From assembly GCA_036365455.1 (NCBI GenBank), contig JAWQUS010000026.1, positions 12,418,001 through 12,482,000 of the forward strand: a stretch of 64,000 nt of DNA, in the 5' to 3' direction. The translations under genes and the position numbers were made by a program. The notes below the pieces were generated by a model. It did not search any database. It was not told the DNA's origin and saw nothing but the letters and a program-made list of their open reading frames with translations. This DNA comes from Macrosoma leucophasiata (Eukaryota; Arthropoda; Insecta; Lepidoptera; Hedylidae). This document shows, in pieces, positions 1-10,789 of the stretch (position 1 is the stretch's first letter; every line of letters starts with the position of its first letter).

Positions 1-129
1 TCCAGTGTTCATCTATGTTTAAATAACCAAAATTAGGTTTGCGGTTTAGACGTGTAAAAGAATGGGGTGTGATTTCACTTTTTTTTGCTTATCCGCCCCT
101 TGCGTTATCCGTATTAGCTACGCCACTGG

Positions 130-257
130 GTTAATATTAGTATGTATGTATGTATCTTCACGCCAGGTCCCTAACGGGGTAGGCAGAGAGTGTAGAGCGC
201 CAGACATCCCGGTTCTGACAAACCTCTCGTGCCTCGTCTACCTTCGTTAATATTAGT
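130..257 (-). mobile_element. Repeat E copy 1: 5'-truncated non-LTR retrotransposon, with target duplication
   Basis: A short 3' piece of repeat E lies between two copies of GTTAATATTAGT (130-141 and 246-257). On the minus strand it encodes the end of the C-terminal domain of a non-LTR reverse transcriptase (the stretch ending SAYPVRDLA in better copies). The (TATG)n run at its left is the 3' tail. The 12-bp duplication supports target-primed insertion of a 5'-truncated copy. Confidence 0.75.
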
Positions 258-386
258 GATATAGGTAAATCGTACTACTTTTATAAATGTGAAAGTATGG
301 ATGTTTGTTTCCTTGTTTGTTTGTTGTTCAATCATTCTAAAGCAGCTGGACGGATTTCGATGAATTTTTGTACACAGGTAGAGCCT
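258..386 (-). repeat. Repeat K-like fragment
   Basis: The stretch runs from a TTTATAAATGTGAAAGTATGG motif through TTTGTTTGTTG to GGACGGATTTCGATGAATTT. Reverse-complemented it matches the common tail that ends in a TTTATAATATTA-like motif (compare 47645-47835 and 18905-19098). Confidence 0.5.
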
Positions 387-687
387 TAAGTGGCTCGAAA
401 TCGAATTGTTCAGCACTACCATGTTCTGGTCCGGTTACCTCAATGCAGATATGTTGCCACTTCTCAGATCTCAGGACAGATATTACCCTTCCATGCTGAA
501 AATGACTGTGCCACATACTATGATCTAACCAGAGCACATCAGCATTGAATTCAGTTCGACCGCCGCTCCAGAATCCAGAATCCAGTCAGATCCAGAATTT
601 TGGTGCTTAACATGATTGTGTCTGGGATGGCTCTAGCCGAGTCTAGGCTCGGCTAAGTTAGCCGAAATTAGGCTTTACAGACGCAAG
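387..687. other. Unassigned DNA
   Basis: It holds a faint SINE-A-like word (GTTCAGCACTACCATGTTC at 408-426) and two near repeats of CCAGAATCCAG around 568-595. I see no gene. Confidence 0.4.
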
Positions 688-986
688 TTTTTTTTTTTTT
701 TTTTTTTATGTAATGGAAGTGGCAAACAAGCATGCAGTTCACATTGATGTTAAGTGATGACTGCAGCCTATAGACACCCACGCAAAGACCAAGGTCAAAA
801 TGCAGATGCGTTACCACTCCTGAGGCCTAAGGGTGTTATGCCTCTGTGCCGGAAATTACAGGGCCGTACATTACCACCTGACCGGAACACGATAGTGCTG
901 AACACTACCATTTAGCGGCAAGTATATTAGGTAATGCGGTGGTGCCTACGCCCGCGAGCTCCGTCACTGGAGCTCTACCACCAGTA
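688..986 (-). mobile_element. SINE-A, full-length copy
   Basis: A poly-T run at 688-707 is followed by the whole family sequence to the head at 986. On the minus strand this reads from the ACTGGTGGTAGAGCTCC head to a poly(A) tail. The head can fold: GAGCTCC pairs with GGAGCTC across a six-base loop, and an outer GGTGGT pairs with ACCACC. Confidence 0.8.
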
Positions 987-1132
987 AAGTTAAAGAACAA
1001 TTTACTAACATTTGTCATGACAAGTGATTTAGGTAATTCAGTGGCGTCTCCTCTTTCGCACTACGAGAGTTTACCATCATAAACAGTTCAGTTCTTTGGT
1101 TCACGTGATGTATGATGTATCCTGTTGTTTTT

Positions 1133-1385
1133 AAGGAGTCATGTAGGCGCCACGTTTCGAGACTATTAGTCTACTTCACCGGGCAATCGACGAGCGCAAA
1201 GGAATCTCAGTCTAAATAAAGTTCACACAACTGACTAAGGGAGACTCCTACGAATTCGATCCTCGGCTTAGGGCGTTACGGAGGGACACATAAGACATAT
1301 GCGATTAGGGGCGGTGTAACTTTCGCTCTAGTCATCGTTTAGTGGTAACCGGAATCCCGACCACGGAGGTCGTACTAGAGTCGGA
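1133..1385 (+). repeat. Repeat F copy 1
   Basis: The block with TCTACTTCACCGGGCAATCG and GCGATTAGGGGCGGTG recurs in reverse at 10790-11390 and partly at 51426-51600 and 57340-57395. There is no coding frame or clear terminal structure, so the class is unknown. SINE-B follows 22 bp later. Confidence 0.65.
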
Positions 1386-1407
1386 ATGTAACCAGTGCGT
1401 ATTGAAA

Positions 1408-1701
1408 TGCGCATGGCCCCGCGGCTGGTGTAGATCGCAAGCGATCTACTCGGTTGTGCGATACGGGCGCGTTTCCGTGCTTCAAATGGCACGTTAAGTC
1501 GTCGGCACCGGTTGCTATCGATAGATAGTGGCCTTATGGCCAGTTTAAAAACATTTTTGAGACAGCGGGTTGGGCACTAACCCGTATCTCCACCAACCCG
1601 TATTGGAGCAACGTGGTAGAGTACGCTCCAGACCTACCCCCAAAAAGGGTAGAGAGTCGTACCTAGCAGTTGGACCTCTCTAGGGTTGCCATTATTATTA
1701 A
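1408..1701 (+). mobile_element. SINE-B copy with internal deletion
   Basis: It starts ATGCGCATGGCCCCGCGGC, loses part of the 5S-like box region, then continues through TTGCTATCGATAGATAG to the CCCCCAAAAAGGG block and the tail TTGCCATTATTATTA. It is more diverged than the copies at 25810 and 30639. Confidence 0.75.
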
Positions 1702-2080
1702 AGTAATTTTGAAGAAATTTAAAAGCCATCAGACATAATACCACTAGCCAATCATGTCTGCAGATTAGACGATGTAACTATTACATCGAATCTATGCGTA
1801 ATTGAAATCTGGCCGCCAGCCAAGCGACACTGCCAATGGTCATCAGTTACACACGGGAATAGCACGTGAATGTGGCGAAAAAAAATTATTATGTTTTTGT
1901 TTATATAACATTTTATATCGGACTTGATTCTATTTAGTTTGGACACGTGAAATGTAATCTAGTGTTTATTTTTACAAAAATTGGTTGGAATTCTTTACAT
2001 CAAAATATTACATTATATCACCGACGATACAGCTTCAGTCAAATCTTCCCTGGTGGTAAAGATTATCATAGAAGTATATA
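1702..2080. other. Unassigned DNA
   Basis: AT-rich sequence with no repeat recognised and no convincing ORF. Confidence 0.4.
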
Positions 2081-2357
2081 TGTATGGATCTTCACGCCAG
2101 GTCCCTAACGGGGTAGGCAGAGAGTGTAGAGCGCCAGATATCCCGGTTCTGACAAACCTCTCGTGCCTCGTCTACCTTCATCATTCTCTTCATACATGCA
2201 CGCCGATTCCTAAGACTTTTGACCCCACCATCAGACAGAACTCGACCTATTTGGTCATGGTAGGTCAGTCTTGGTCTTCCTGGGCCTCTGCAACCATCCA
2301 CATTCGCATTGAATATCTGTTTAGTCATTCGCTCATTCGACATTCAGTCGACTTCAT
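2081..2357 (-). mobile_element. Repeat E copy 2: reverse-transcriptase C-terminus fragment
   Basis: On the minus strand an 84-codon frame (2343-2092) reads ERMTKQIFNANVDG, then GPGRPRLTY, then RRACMKRMMKVDEAREVC, the terminal domain of a non-LTR retrotransposon reverse transcriptase. The frame runs past the right end without a natural start, as expected for a 5' truncation. An imperfect duplication, CATAGAAGT / CATGGAAGT, may flank it. Confidence 0.75.
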
Positions 2358-2500
2358 CATGGAAGTTTGTTATAGAATTCAGATTTTAGGTACATTTTAT
2401 GTATTACGGTGGAATTCCGACCATTGAGCGATCACTAGTACTAAATAAACCAAAAGTAACTAACGCTTAGGTCATTTCAAGACTGTGATATATTTCGAAA

Positions 2501-2527
2501 CGATCCAATATGAAGCATATTGGATCG
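2501..2527. repeat. Short perfect hairpin
   Basis: CGATCCAATATG and its exact complement CATATTGGATCG flank the triloop AAG, in otherwise plain AT-rich DNA. Confidence 0.7.
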
Positions 2528-2650
2528 AAGCAGAATAGTTTTGCGAACATGATAATAAAAAACACATGGCCCATCACTAATCAAAGCATACATTGTCAAT
2601 GCTCTGTAACATAATACCCATAAAATTAAATAACTATTGAACATTTGTAA

Positions 2651-2742
2651 ATGGAGTAAGCTCCAGGCCTCCCCCCAAAAAGGGGAGAGACTCGTGCCCA
2701 GCAGTGGGACGTATAATGGGTTGCCATTATTATTATTATTAT
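2651..2742 (+). mobile_element. SINE-B, 3' fragment
   Basis: Only the last 90 bp are present: GGAGTAAGCTCCAGGCC, the CCCCCCAAAAAGGGG block, CCCAGCAGTGGGACG and an (ATT)n tail. Confidence 0.8.
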
Positions 2743-2932
2743 TTGTAAATCATGTGCAAACAATAAGCCAATGTCATCGTAAACTTCCAAAATTAAAATT
2801 TTGGGCATATTTTCGTATTATTATGGTACCTACTTTAAATTACGTTAATTGGCGACAGTACAAGTCTTGTAGACTTAAAATGTGTTAGTGTTTAGTTAGA
2901 TTTTTTATTCTTTTCTATGTTTTGATGGCAGA

Positions 2933-3110
2933 CAGGGGCGGCTTAACCTATAGTGCAGGGTGAGCAATGCACACGGGCGCCGCCGTCTTGGCGGGCGCCG
3001 CGGCGCTTCCTGAGACAGCTAAGAGCATCGTCTTGGACCATCATGGTCAGGCTTAGGGGGCGCTAGGGTTTCATTGCACACGGGCGCTACACCAGCTAGA
3101 GCCGCCCCTG
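2933..3110. mobile_element. hAT-type MITE with exact 8-bp target duplication
   Basis: The 178-bp element begins CAGGGGCGGCT and ends with its complement AGCCGCCCCTG. It is flanked directly by ATGGCAGA at 2925-2932 and at 3111-3118. Ends starting CAGGGGCGG and 8-bp duplications are typical of hAT transposons. There is no coding capacity. Confidence 0.85.
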
Positions 3111-3218
3111 ATGGCAGAAAACAAGCACAAATTGATGCCACAATCTAAGAACATATTGATGATAAGTGAATACTGCAGCCAACATAATAATATACACAAC
3201 ACAGTGTAAACATCTTCT

Positions 3219-3470
3219 GGTGGTAGCAAGCCACTACTACTACGCTGGGGTCCTGAGTTCGATTCCCGGGTTGCAGAGATATCGGTCTATTTTATCTCTA
3301 ATTCTACGGGACTTTTTTACAGGATTCTTACGAGATTTTTCCATTTTCTGGAAATTTTCCAGTGCCTCGGAGTTTGGTAACGTAAAGATGAGAACGAATC
3401 GAGGGTGTTTGCATGTATACTTGAATGAATGCATATACTTCTTTCTGCCTACCGCTAAGGCTCAAATATT
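3219..3470 (+). mobile_element. SINE-C copy (tRNA-derived), diverged
   Basis: It carries the tRNA-like head with GAGTTCGATTCCC (B-box) at about 3256 and the middle part ATTTTCTGGAAATTTTCCAG. The end is diverged, and a large hairpin begins where the tail should be. Confidence 0.75.
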
Positions 3471-3471
3471 A

Positions 3472-3550
3472 TTGTTTCATGTTTGTCGATGTTGTTTATT
3501 TGTTTCCTAATTTGGAAACAAAGAAACAACATCGACAAACATGAAAGAAT
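3472..3550. repeat. Long near-perfect hairpin at the end of a SINE-C copy
   Basis: Two arms of about 36 bp, 3472-3508 and 3514-3550, are reverse complements with very few mismatches around the loop TAATTT. Both contain ATGTTTGTCGATGTTGTTT or its complement. It directly follows the tail end of SINE-C. Confidence 0.85.
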
Positions 3551-3945
3551 AATATATATATACAAAATATTAGTAAAATAGGAAATGGTAGTAAATAAGG
3601 AAATTATAGTAAATTAGGAAATGGTAGTAGATTAAGGCGTTACTATCGCAAATACCCAAGCATTACATAATTTGGACAATGACAAAATACATTTGACATT
3701 TGAGAATCAAAATATTGTTCAGCAGACAACCGGACCAGCGCAAAAACGATGCTCACTGGAACGTGATTGATGATACTGGTAATGGACGAAATGCTAACAA
3801 GGCTAAAAACATGTAATCAATCGCTATCGACGGATGTGATATGTGAATCTACCCAAACATTACCGAATTCGTAATACGAATAAATCAGCGAATTTGGTGG
3901 ATAATAAGCGTCATTCAAGCTTCTCATTTCTCAAAAAAAAAAGTG
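3551..3945. other. Unassigned DNA with a short imperfect tandem repeat
   Basis: At 3570-3635 a unit of about 20 bp resembling TAGTAAATTAGGAAATGG is repeated three to four times with changes. Nothing else is recognised. Confidence 0.45.
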
Positions 3946-4220
3946 ATGTCATGAAGTGGCAAACAGGCATACACTTCACATTAATGAGAAGTTAATAATG
4001 TAGGCTACATAAAATCACATCAAGAAATATCAACAAAAAACTAAAGATTTCATTGTAGATGCGTTGCCATTCCTGAAGCCTATATAGTTATGCCTCTGTG
4101 CCGAACATTACGGGACTACTAATGTATGGTAATCCACCTGATCGGCACACGATAGTGTTGTATACTACCATTTAGCGGCAAGTAGATTAGGTAATGCGGT
4201 GGTGCCTACGCCCTCGAGAT
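3946..4220 (-). mobile_element. SINE-A, old diverged copy
   Basis: It keeps GTGGCAAACAGGCAT, ATGCCTCTGTGCCG and ACCATTTAGCGGCAAGTA, but the central part is rearranged and the head is cut just after GGTGCCTACGCCC. The central variant resembles 33393-33570, so both may be a subfamily. Confidence 0.7.
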
Positions 4221-4497
4221 CATTATTATTGGTCCTTAACTTCTTGTGTTAATAAAAACGTAAGATACGCAATTGATGTCCAATATCATCTATAAATGGC
4301 TAGAGAAAACGATAGCAGATCTTCACAATCCAAATAAAAACTACATTGATCAGGTTCCGAACACTTTACTCATGTTCTGATAGTAAATGTGCCATTGCAG
4401 CCCATACATAACTATTCTATAAAAAAAACCTTAAATATGTGCTGATAATTCTGATTGGATAATACACTAGCGATTTCAACACCGTCTCATGTTGCCC

Positions 4498-4690
4498 GAA
4501 ATTTATTTATTTATTTATTTATTAATCGATTTATTTTATCGAGGGCCTTGAGCGCGGGGACCGAATTCAGAAATTCCGTAACGAAAAAACCTCACGCTAT
4601 ATGTATTGTAAAATAATAAAAATACTTCAAACAATATTAACTTTATTCTCTATCAGTCAACCATTGGTAGTACAGAAAAGAAAATGGTGA
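4498..4690 (-). mobile_element. Repeat P: 3' end of a non-LTR element with (TTTA)n tail
   Basis: A TTTA microsatellite at 4502-4540 leads into a stretch containing TATCAGTCAACCATTGGTAGT, shared with the minus-strand 3' end at 59462-59590. On the minus strand this is a 5'-truncated retrotransposon end. Confidence 0.5.
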
Positions 4691-6177
4691 GCGGCATTAG
4701 TAAAAAAATAAGTAGAAATGCTTATAATGAAACAAAAATGATTCGCCAACGATAATGGCCTCACTAATCAAATTAGGACAAGTAGGTTACAATCACACCA
4801 ATACAGGCCAGAAATGCTTCAATTATACCAATAATTGCTATCGCCTAATTCGCAGAAGAGATGAGGAAGTCCTTCAAGTTCATTCATCGTCTTCAACTAG
4901 TCAAGGTTACATTAAGCGTAGACGTAATCATCGCTCGACGTAAATAGAGCAAATGAAAAAGTGATCTCAATGAAACCTGTAAACTGTACGTAGAACAATT
5001 TGAAAGTGTTTCAGCTGCGAGCGTATTATTCAGGATAACAATCGGTATTTCAAAAATATTGACAGCTACCGTAGCAGCTACCTTCTAAGAACTGCTAAAA
5101 ATCGTTATAATCAAAATGGTCTGCAATGGAAAGATAAAATATTTACAAATCATAACTCAAGTAATCTATTATTACCAACATTTAGTATTTTTCATAATGA
5201 TTTTTCCGACAACACATGCAAATGAAACAAATTGATTTAAAAAAAATATTTTTTTTTTTAAATAATTTGAAAGCTGATATTTGAAAAACCGTTAGATCAC
5301 CGAATCTATATGAACATTTTCCCATGATTTACTCCCAGATTTAGGTTAATCCCCGGACACCTATGATGTTGTTTTTGCAAATGTGAAGTCTTTAAATATA
5401 ATATTTAGAACGATTCAAAGTGATTTGTGTGCGATCAATTAAAAGGAACCATGAATTCATTGCCAACACAAATATCATAGCATTATAATAATAAATAGGG
5501 CTCCCAGACAAGTCCACCATAGACAAATGAGACAACAATAGCACCACGAACAATAACAAAAATATTCCAGGCTTGCGTCATAAACACAAAACAAAAACGA
5601 ACAATTCTGCACAAACATAACAAATTTGCTGTCAGAGATACGCCGGGGTGTAATCAGCCGAAACCGTATTACATACTGACCGATTTTTAAATGCAAACAG
5701 TAAATCATGCTAAATATAAAATTACAGAAGTTACAGAGAACGCTGTAGACGACAAATACGTAGCAATAGGTGATATCGTAAGTTATTTTTGTATTATGCC
5801 CGTCATCGGACTGTATATTGAAAATTATAAAACGTTCGGTTGTGGTAGGTCTGAGAGCACGCTGATCGTTTTACAAAAATTGGCATTACGGTCTGAAGAT
5901 ACGTCGATAACCTTGAACTCTAAATGTCTTGAATATACCTAACATTTTCTTAATATATTGACGATTAATAACAAAACCTTATGAATAGCATTCTCGTATT
6001 AAAGTTTAAAACGAAAACATAATTAAAAGGATAAGCTATTGAATGGTGAATGATTTTGTCGAGACCATAAAATAAGGGGTAATAAAATTTTAGGATCAGA
6101 TTTCTTTATTTTAATGCTACTCTTGTGGGTTAATTGGCTAGAAGAGTACCTATAGATTTTTTCAGTATAGCATGGTC
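4691..6177. other. Unassigned DNA
   Basis: No repeat family recognised except A/T runs near 5235-5265. It holds one small plus-strand ORF, listed separately. Confidence 0.4.
5691..5942 (+). other. Small unassigned ORF
   Basis: An 83-codon ATG-started frame ends at TAA 5940-5942. The product has an acidic N-terminal part (TEVTENAVDDKYVAIGD), a short hydrophobic stretch and a charged end; it resembles no family I know. Composition is as AT-rich as the surroundings and there is no splice or promoter evidence. It could be a chance ORF. Confidence 0.2.
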
Positions 6178-6383
6178 AGCTTGTTCAGCACTATCGTGTT
6201 TCGATCAGGTGGTAATGTATGGCCCTGTAATTTCCGGCACAGAGGGATAACACCTTAGGCCTTAGGACTGGTAACGCATCTGCATTTTGACCTGTGGTCT
6301 TTGTGTGGGTGTCTATAGGCTGCAGTCATCACATAACATCAATCTGAACTGCATGTTTGCCACCTTCATTTCATATAAAAAAG
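6178..6383 (+). mobile_element. SINE-A, 5'-truncated copy
   Basis: It begins at TTGTTCAGCACTATCGTGTTT and runs to the CATATAAAAAA tail; the hairpin head is missing. Confidence 0.8.
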
Positions 6384-6869
6384 GAAAACAGCCTTGAAAT
6401 CTTATCTAGGGAACCTCAGGAACATTTTCTGGTATTAAAAATATTTTTAAGTCTCCGGAGCTTGCCATGATTCTTTGTAAATAAGAATATTAAGGTTAGT
6501 ACATTGATAAATAAAAGCTAAACCATATATTAAATGTTATTATCAACCCAAATCGTAAACAATTCACGCGTCTAAATGATACAAGTTCAAATACTGGATG
6601 CAGGCCAAATTCACCTGGTACAATAAAATTAATGAAACTGGAAATAGATGAGGATGTAAACAAACACTGGTGTTGATTCTATTGTTAGTTCAGTTAGTAT
6701 CGTAAAAAGGTAGTTCCAAAATGAGTGAGTATAGAACTACAGAATGTTTCTACATGTTCAAAATACGAACCTCGCAACGTTTTTGATCTTTGCCAACTTG
6801 TAATTTTGCTATTGATAAATGAGGAAATAAAATACGGCATTATTCTAATACATTAGGCATAAGTCTGAG
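6384..6869. other. Unassigned DNA
   Basis: AT-rich sequence with no recognisable gene or repeat. Confidence 0.4.
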
Positions 6870-7030
6870 TCATGGGTGCCGTTCTACGCATACGGCACAT
6901 ACACAAACACCCAGACACGAAACAAACATCTTTACGACATACAAATATTTGTTCCGATACGGGATCGAACCCGTAAGCCTCGGTTAAAACGTTCCTCACA
7001 CCCCGCTGGACCAAATAGCTCATCGAAAAA
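6870..7030 (-). mobile_element. SINE-D copy 1 (tRNA-derived)
   Basis: On the minus strand a tRNA-like head contains GGTTCGATCCCGTATC (B-box) after GAGCTATTTGGTCCAGC, followed by ACAAATATTTGTATGTCG and a GGCACCC end. The same layout recurs at 38290-38463. Confidence 0.7.
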
Positions 7031-7059
7031 CATGTTCGTAAACCACAATTTCATTAGTA

Positions 7060-7404
7060 ATGTTTTTCACGACTCCGTTTTTTAATGTATGTAGATACCT
7101 AGCAATTTCAAGCAATAAAACTGAATGTTACTATCACAACTCCAACGTTATCAAATTCAGCACAGATTTTAATGCGGTAATAAATCTTTTGGAAATAAAG
7201 TATGTCACGCACGACACGTCATACTTGATCAAAGAATTGCATAATAAACCTATCACCGGATATTTAGTAAAATTAGAATTTATAAGTCTGGCAAATGGGT
7301 TTAATACTCTTTCTGAAACGGAACGTCGAACTCATTTGCAACCGTTTTTTTTAAATGTCGTGTCCCCAAAGTCCTTTAAGTATAGACAGTTGACAACAAT
7401 GTAA
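7060..7404 (+). other. Unassigned AT-rich ORF
   Basis: A 114-codon frame ends with TAA at 7402-7404. The second half looks protein-like (a mix of charged and hydrophobic residues, few low-complexity runs). I do not recognise it. The proposed start lies in the flank of SINE-D, so the real start, if any, would be later. It could be an exon, a decayed viral or transposon piece, or chance. Confidence 0.25.
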
Positions 7405-7892
7405 ATTAAAATTATGTTAGCAACTGAAATCTCGAAATAACTTTTATTATTTGTAAGGTTATAATGAATATTTACGAGTATGTAAATCGAAATGGTGTAT
7501 CGTAGGTGGATCGTAAAGATAATATTATACTAGTTCATTGTTGTGAATGTTGTTGTTTACGAAGGTTTACAAAACTAAGTTACCCATGTGAATTATTGGA
7601 AGTGAATGCCATAAATGTCAAATGCATTATGCTATACGTATACTAGGTACGTGTAATAATATACTCAGCGGTTCAATTCGGTTCATCTGATCCATTATTT
7701 GTCCATTTCACATCATCCTGGGGTAGATTTAGTATTTTTCAAGGCAAATGTCAGGCACATTGTATTTGAGCTGTTTGACCCAAGCATTTGCCTTGTAGCT
7801 TGTAACTCGATGTATCTGTTTTAGTAGAAAATAAGAGTTTAAGGTAGACCATTTAATTACATTATTATAGTATTATTATCATAGAATTAGGT
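7405..7892. other. Unassigned DNA
   Basis: No gene or family found; ordinary AT-rich sequence. Confidence 0.4.
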
Positions 7893-8182
7893 ATAGCGGT
7901 CGGGTAGTGTGATGGGTGACTGCTAGTGGCAAATTAAATGCGCGTTTCCGTGCTTCGGAGGGCACGTTAAGCCGTCGGTCCCGGTTGCTATCGATGGATA
8001 GCAGTCGTTAAACCTTGTCGGAGGCCTTATGGGGGGTTTGAAAACATCCGACAGTGGGCCACTAACCCACTCACCTCCACCAATCCGCATTGGAGCAGCG
8101 TGGTGGAGTATGCTCCAGGCCTCCCCCCAAAAAGGGGAGAGACTCGTGCCCAGCAGTGGGACGTATAATGGGTTGCCATTAT
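7893..8182 (+). mobile_element. SINE-B, 5'-truncated copy
   Basis: It starts within the 5S-like region at AGCGGTCGGGTAGTGTGATG and runs to GGGTTGCCATTAT at 8182 with a very short (ATT) tail. Confidence 0.85.
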
Positions 8183-8576
8183 AAGGTATACCTAAATATT
8201 ATGCTAAAAGCCTATAATTTATTTGAAAAAGTAAAAGTTTCGAACTTAACAGACATTCAAATATTGAAAGACGTTAAGTATAATAATTTAATTTTATCTT
8301 TAAAACACGATAAGCATGATTGACAATATTCTGGATGATTACTTATAAATCTTTAACTTGTCATGTACCATTAATCAAACAAATTTGTACAATTACGACA
8401 AAATTGCTAAATTTCCTTCGAAGAAAACCGATGAATAGGTACTACTTATCTACAAGTAATAAATGAACATAATAATTTGCCTTTCACGTAAAAGTTTTTC
8501 CTTGTAAACAAGGAAACTTCATCTCCGATTGGACTTCCCTTTGAGATCAACAAAGTGTTTATAATGGCGGTTATTT
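8183..8576. other. Unassigned DNA
   Basis: A plus-strand frame from about 8201 to 8323 (about 40 codons after the SINE-B border) is rich in Lys, Leu and Asn. I do not assign it. Confidence 0.3.
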
Positions 8577-8885
8577 TGTATGTATGTATCTTCACGCCAG
8601 GTCCCTAACGGGGTAGGCAGAGAGTGTAGAGCGCCAGACATCCCGGTTCTGACAAACCTCTCGTGCCTCGTCTACCTTCATCATTCTCTTCATACATGCA
8701 CGCCGATTCCTAAGACTTTTGACCCCACCATCAGACAGAACTCGACCTATTTGGTCATGGTAGGTCAGCCTTGGTCTTCCTGGGCCTCTGCAACCATCCA
8801 CATTCGCATTGTATATCTGTTTAGTCATTCGCTCATTCGACATTCTTTCTATATGCCCGAACCATCGGAGCATGCCTTTTTTCAT
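8577..8885 (-). mobile_element. Repeat E copy 3: best reverse-transcriptase C-terminus fragment
   Basis: The minus-strand frame 8885-8592 gives about 97 codons with MLRWFGHIERM, GPGRPRLTYHDQIG and RRACMKRMMKVDEA, the typical last domain of a non-LTR reverse transcriptase. A (TATG)n tail lies at the left. ATTTTGT occurs on both sides (8573-8579 and 8884-8890), a possible short target duplication. The upstream part of the enzyme is missing. Confidence 0.8.
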
Positions 8886-9950
8886 TTTGTGATATCATAA
8901 TACCTTTACATAACATAAATAATTAAGTTAAAAAATTTTGGGATTCAGGGCTTATGTAATCAACAATTAAGAGCAAACAATCCATTTCCTCCATCTATCT
9001 CGCGATAAGTTAAATACAGTTTTACAGCAGAAATTAAAAGTTAAGTGGTACAAATCATATAGGTACCTAATATCGTCAACTACGAAGATGTAGTAACAAA
9101 AGTAGATAACCATATGGCTCTCTTTCGTTATTAAATTTCACAGACTACAATTATTTAAATCAATATTGTTTTATGAATAAGTAATTGTACTGTTGTAGAT
9201 TCACCTCAAGAAATGGAAAAAAATCTCTGTCTAATTCTTTACTTCATCTTGGACGTAATTCAAAATAGAACCTGACTTCTGTACAAAAGTCCTCTCTAGT
9301 GGACCGCGATCCACACGAACAAAAAAATAGGGTGAGTATAATTAAGTATCTACTAACTCTACGTATCTGTGATAAGGGGATTAGTGTGATTCAATAAAGC
9401 AAACCAAAAATTCGGTTTTGAATACAATCCGGGAAAGGTTCGGTCTAAATTCATGACTGTAACCCTAATCCCATACAGTTTGCTGATCGACAACTAGCGA
9501 CAATGTCATGCCGCGTGGTAACCCGGACTATTTTGGTCGCCAACACCACTGACCTATTTCAAGTGAGCTCGTGCCGCGTTAACCCAATGCTGACATCGTT
9601 TACTTGCCATTTGAATTTCATTTCAATATTAATTTGAATATCTTCTAACAATTACTTGGAGGAGACAATTTTGAAATATTATAAGTTACTGATAGAAAGA
9701 AATTATAATATGTCAAATCCTATATTTGTTTCGGTTTAATCCATAACATACATTGAAGAAAAAGATTCCATTAAATGATATGTCTTTTCTGAATTATAAA
9801 GCAGAAAACACATCGGATAATGTCGGTGAGGCCGTCCGAGAAGAAAGATTCAGATAAATATGAAATGAGAAAATTCATTGTCTACATAGGAAAAAGATTA
9901 TCTGGCATCTGTTTGACAATTTAACCATTTAGAAGTTTAGAACTTCTGAC
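8886..9950. other. Unassigned DNA
   Basis: The only change in texture is a GC-richer patch at about 9480-9610, which has stops in all frames I read. Confidence 0.4.
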
Positions 9951-10085
9951 TCTAAGGCTGGGTTGCACCAAGATATTTGTTAAAGTTTCAATTTCACATC
10001 CTTCTCTAACTTTCGCAGATTTCTATAGGTTAGAGAAGACTGTGAAATGTTACAATAACTTTAACTTTATTGTGGAGTATTAACG
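9951..10085. mobile_element. MITE-J: decayed inverted-repeat element
   Basis: The left side GGGTTGCACCAAGATATTTG and CTCTAAC are answered by GTTAGAGA and AACTTTAACTTTATTGTGG on the right. The layout is a foldback MITE of a type common in moths; the right end is degraded. Confidence 0.5.
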
Positions 10086-10789
10086 TGTTCGTTTTCTTTA
10101 GACTGTGCTAAGATAGTCAGTTTCAAAGGTACTTATTTATTTGAACAAGACATTTAGAAAATTTTTCTGCATTTTTCATTCAGTTGAGCGTTTTTAAACT
10201 TGTGTTCTTAATTTCTTAAGAAAGTGGTACCTATTAAAATTGTGGGTGAACAAAATAAACACAGAATGAAAGTCTACGTGCAAAATTGCTAACTTTCATG
10301 CATTAAAATATACTACCAAATTTTATTTTCAGGTAAAGCAGAAAAGGAGCTTTGTTTATAATGCAATATATCTTAAATTCTTTACATTATGTAAAATATG
10401 TTAGCATTGACAGTGTCATAAATAGAAACGAAGATTTCTTGACCCTCAGAGCCGATGGCGCCGTCCGTACTTGTAAGCAAATAAATTATAATTAGAGGAC
10501 CGTCGGATACACTGAACAAATATTGACAATGACAATACACTGTGTTAACCAAAATTTACGATCACGCCTCTGTGCTTTAGGGCTTTTGTTGATAAGTTGT
10601 CCGACAATTTTGTAACAAATTTACCGAAATACATTTCGAACAAATTCGTTTACGGACTTGTGTTATCATTATTTTGCGGTAGTAAATTATTTTAAATAAT
10701 TTTAGCGCACACTATCGTTTACAATAATGTAACTTATATTCAACTAAGTTTATTTTAGCGCGCTCTGTCATACTGAACATAAAGAAAAT
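10086..10789. other. Unassigned DNA
   Basis: GTTCGTTTTCTTTAGACTGTGCTA at 10089-10112 recurs at 15669-15692, just before repeat K. Nothing else is recognised. Confidence 0.4.

Noticed and set aside
2092..2343. Host gene encoding a GPGRPR-containing protein
   Set aside because: The same sequence recurs at 130, 8577, 13358 and 61857 with tails and target duplications; it is a retrotransposon reverse-transcriptase fragment.
8136..8152. CCCC-AAAAA-GGGG as a terminator-like hairpin
   Set aside because: It is a constant internal part of every SINE-B copy and the organism is eukaryotic.
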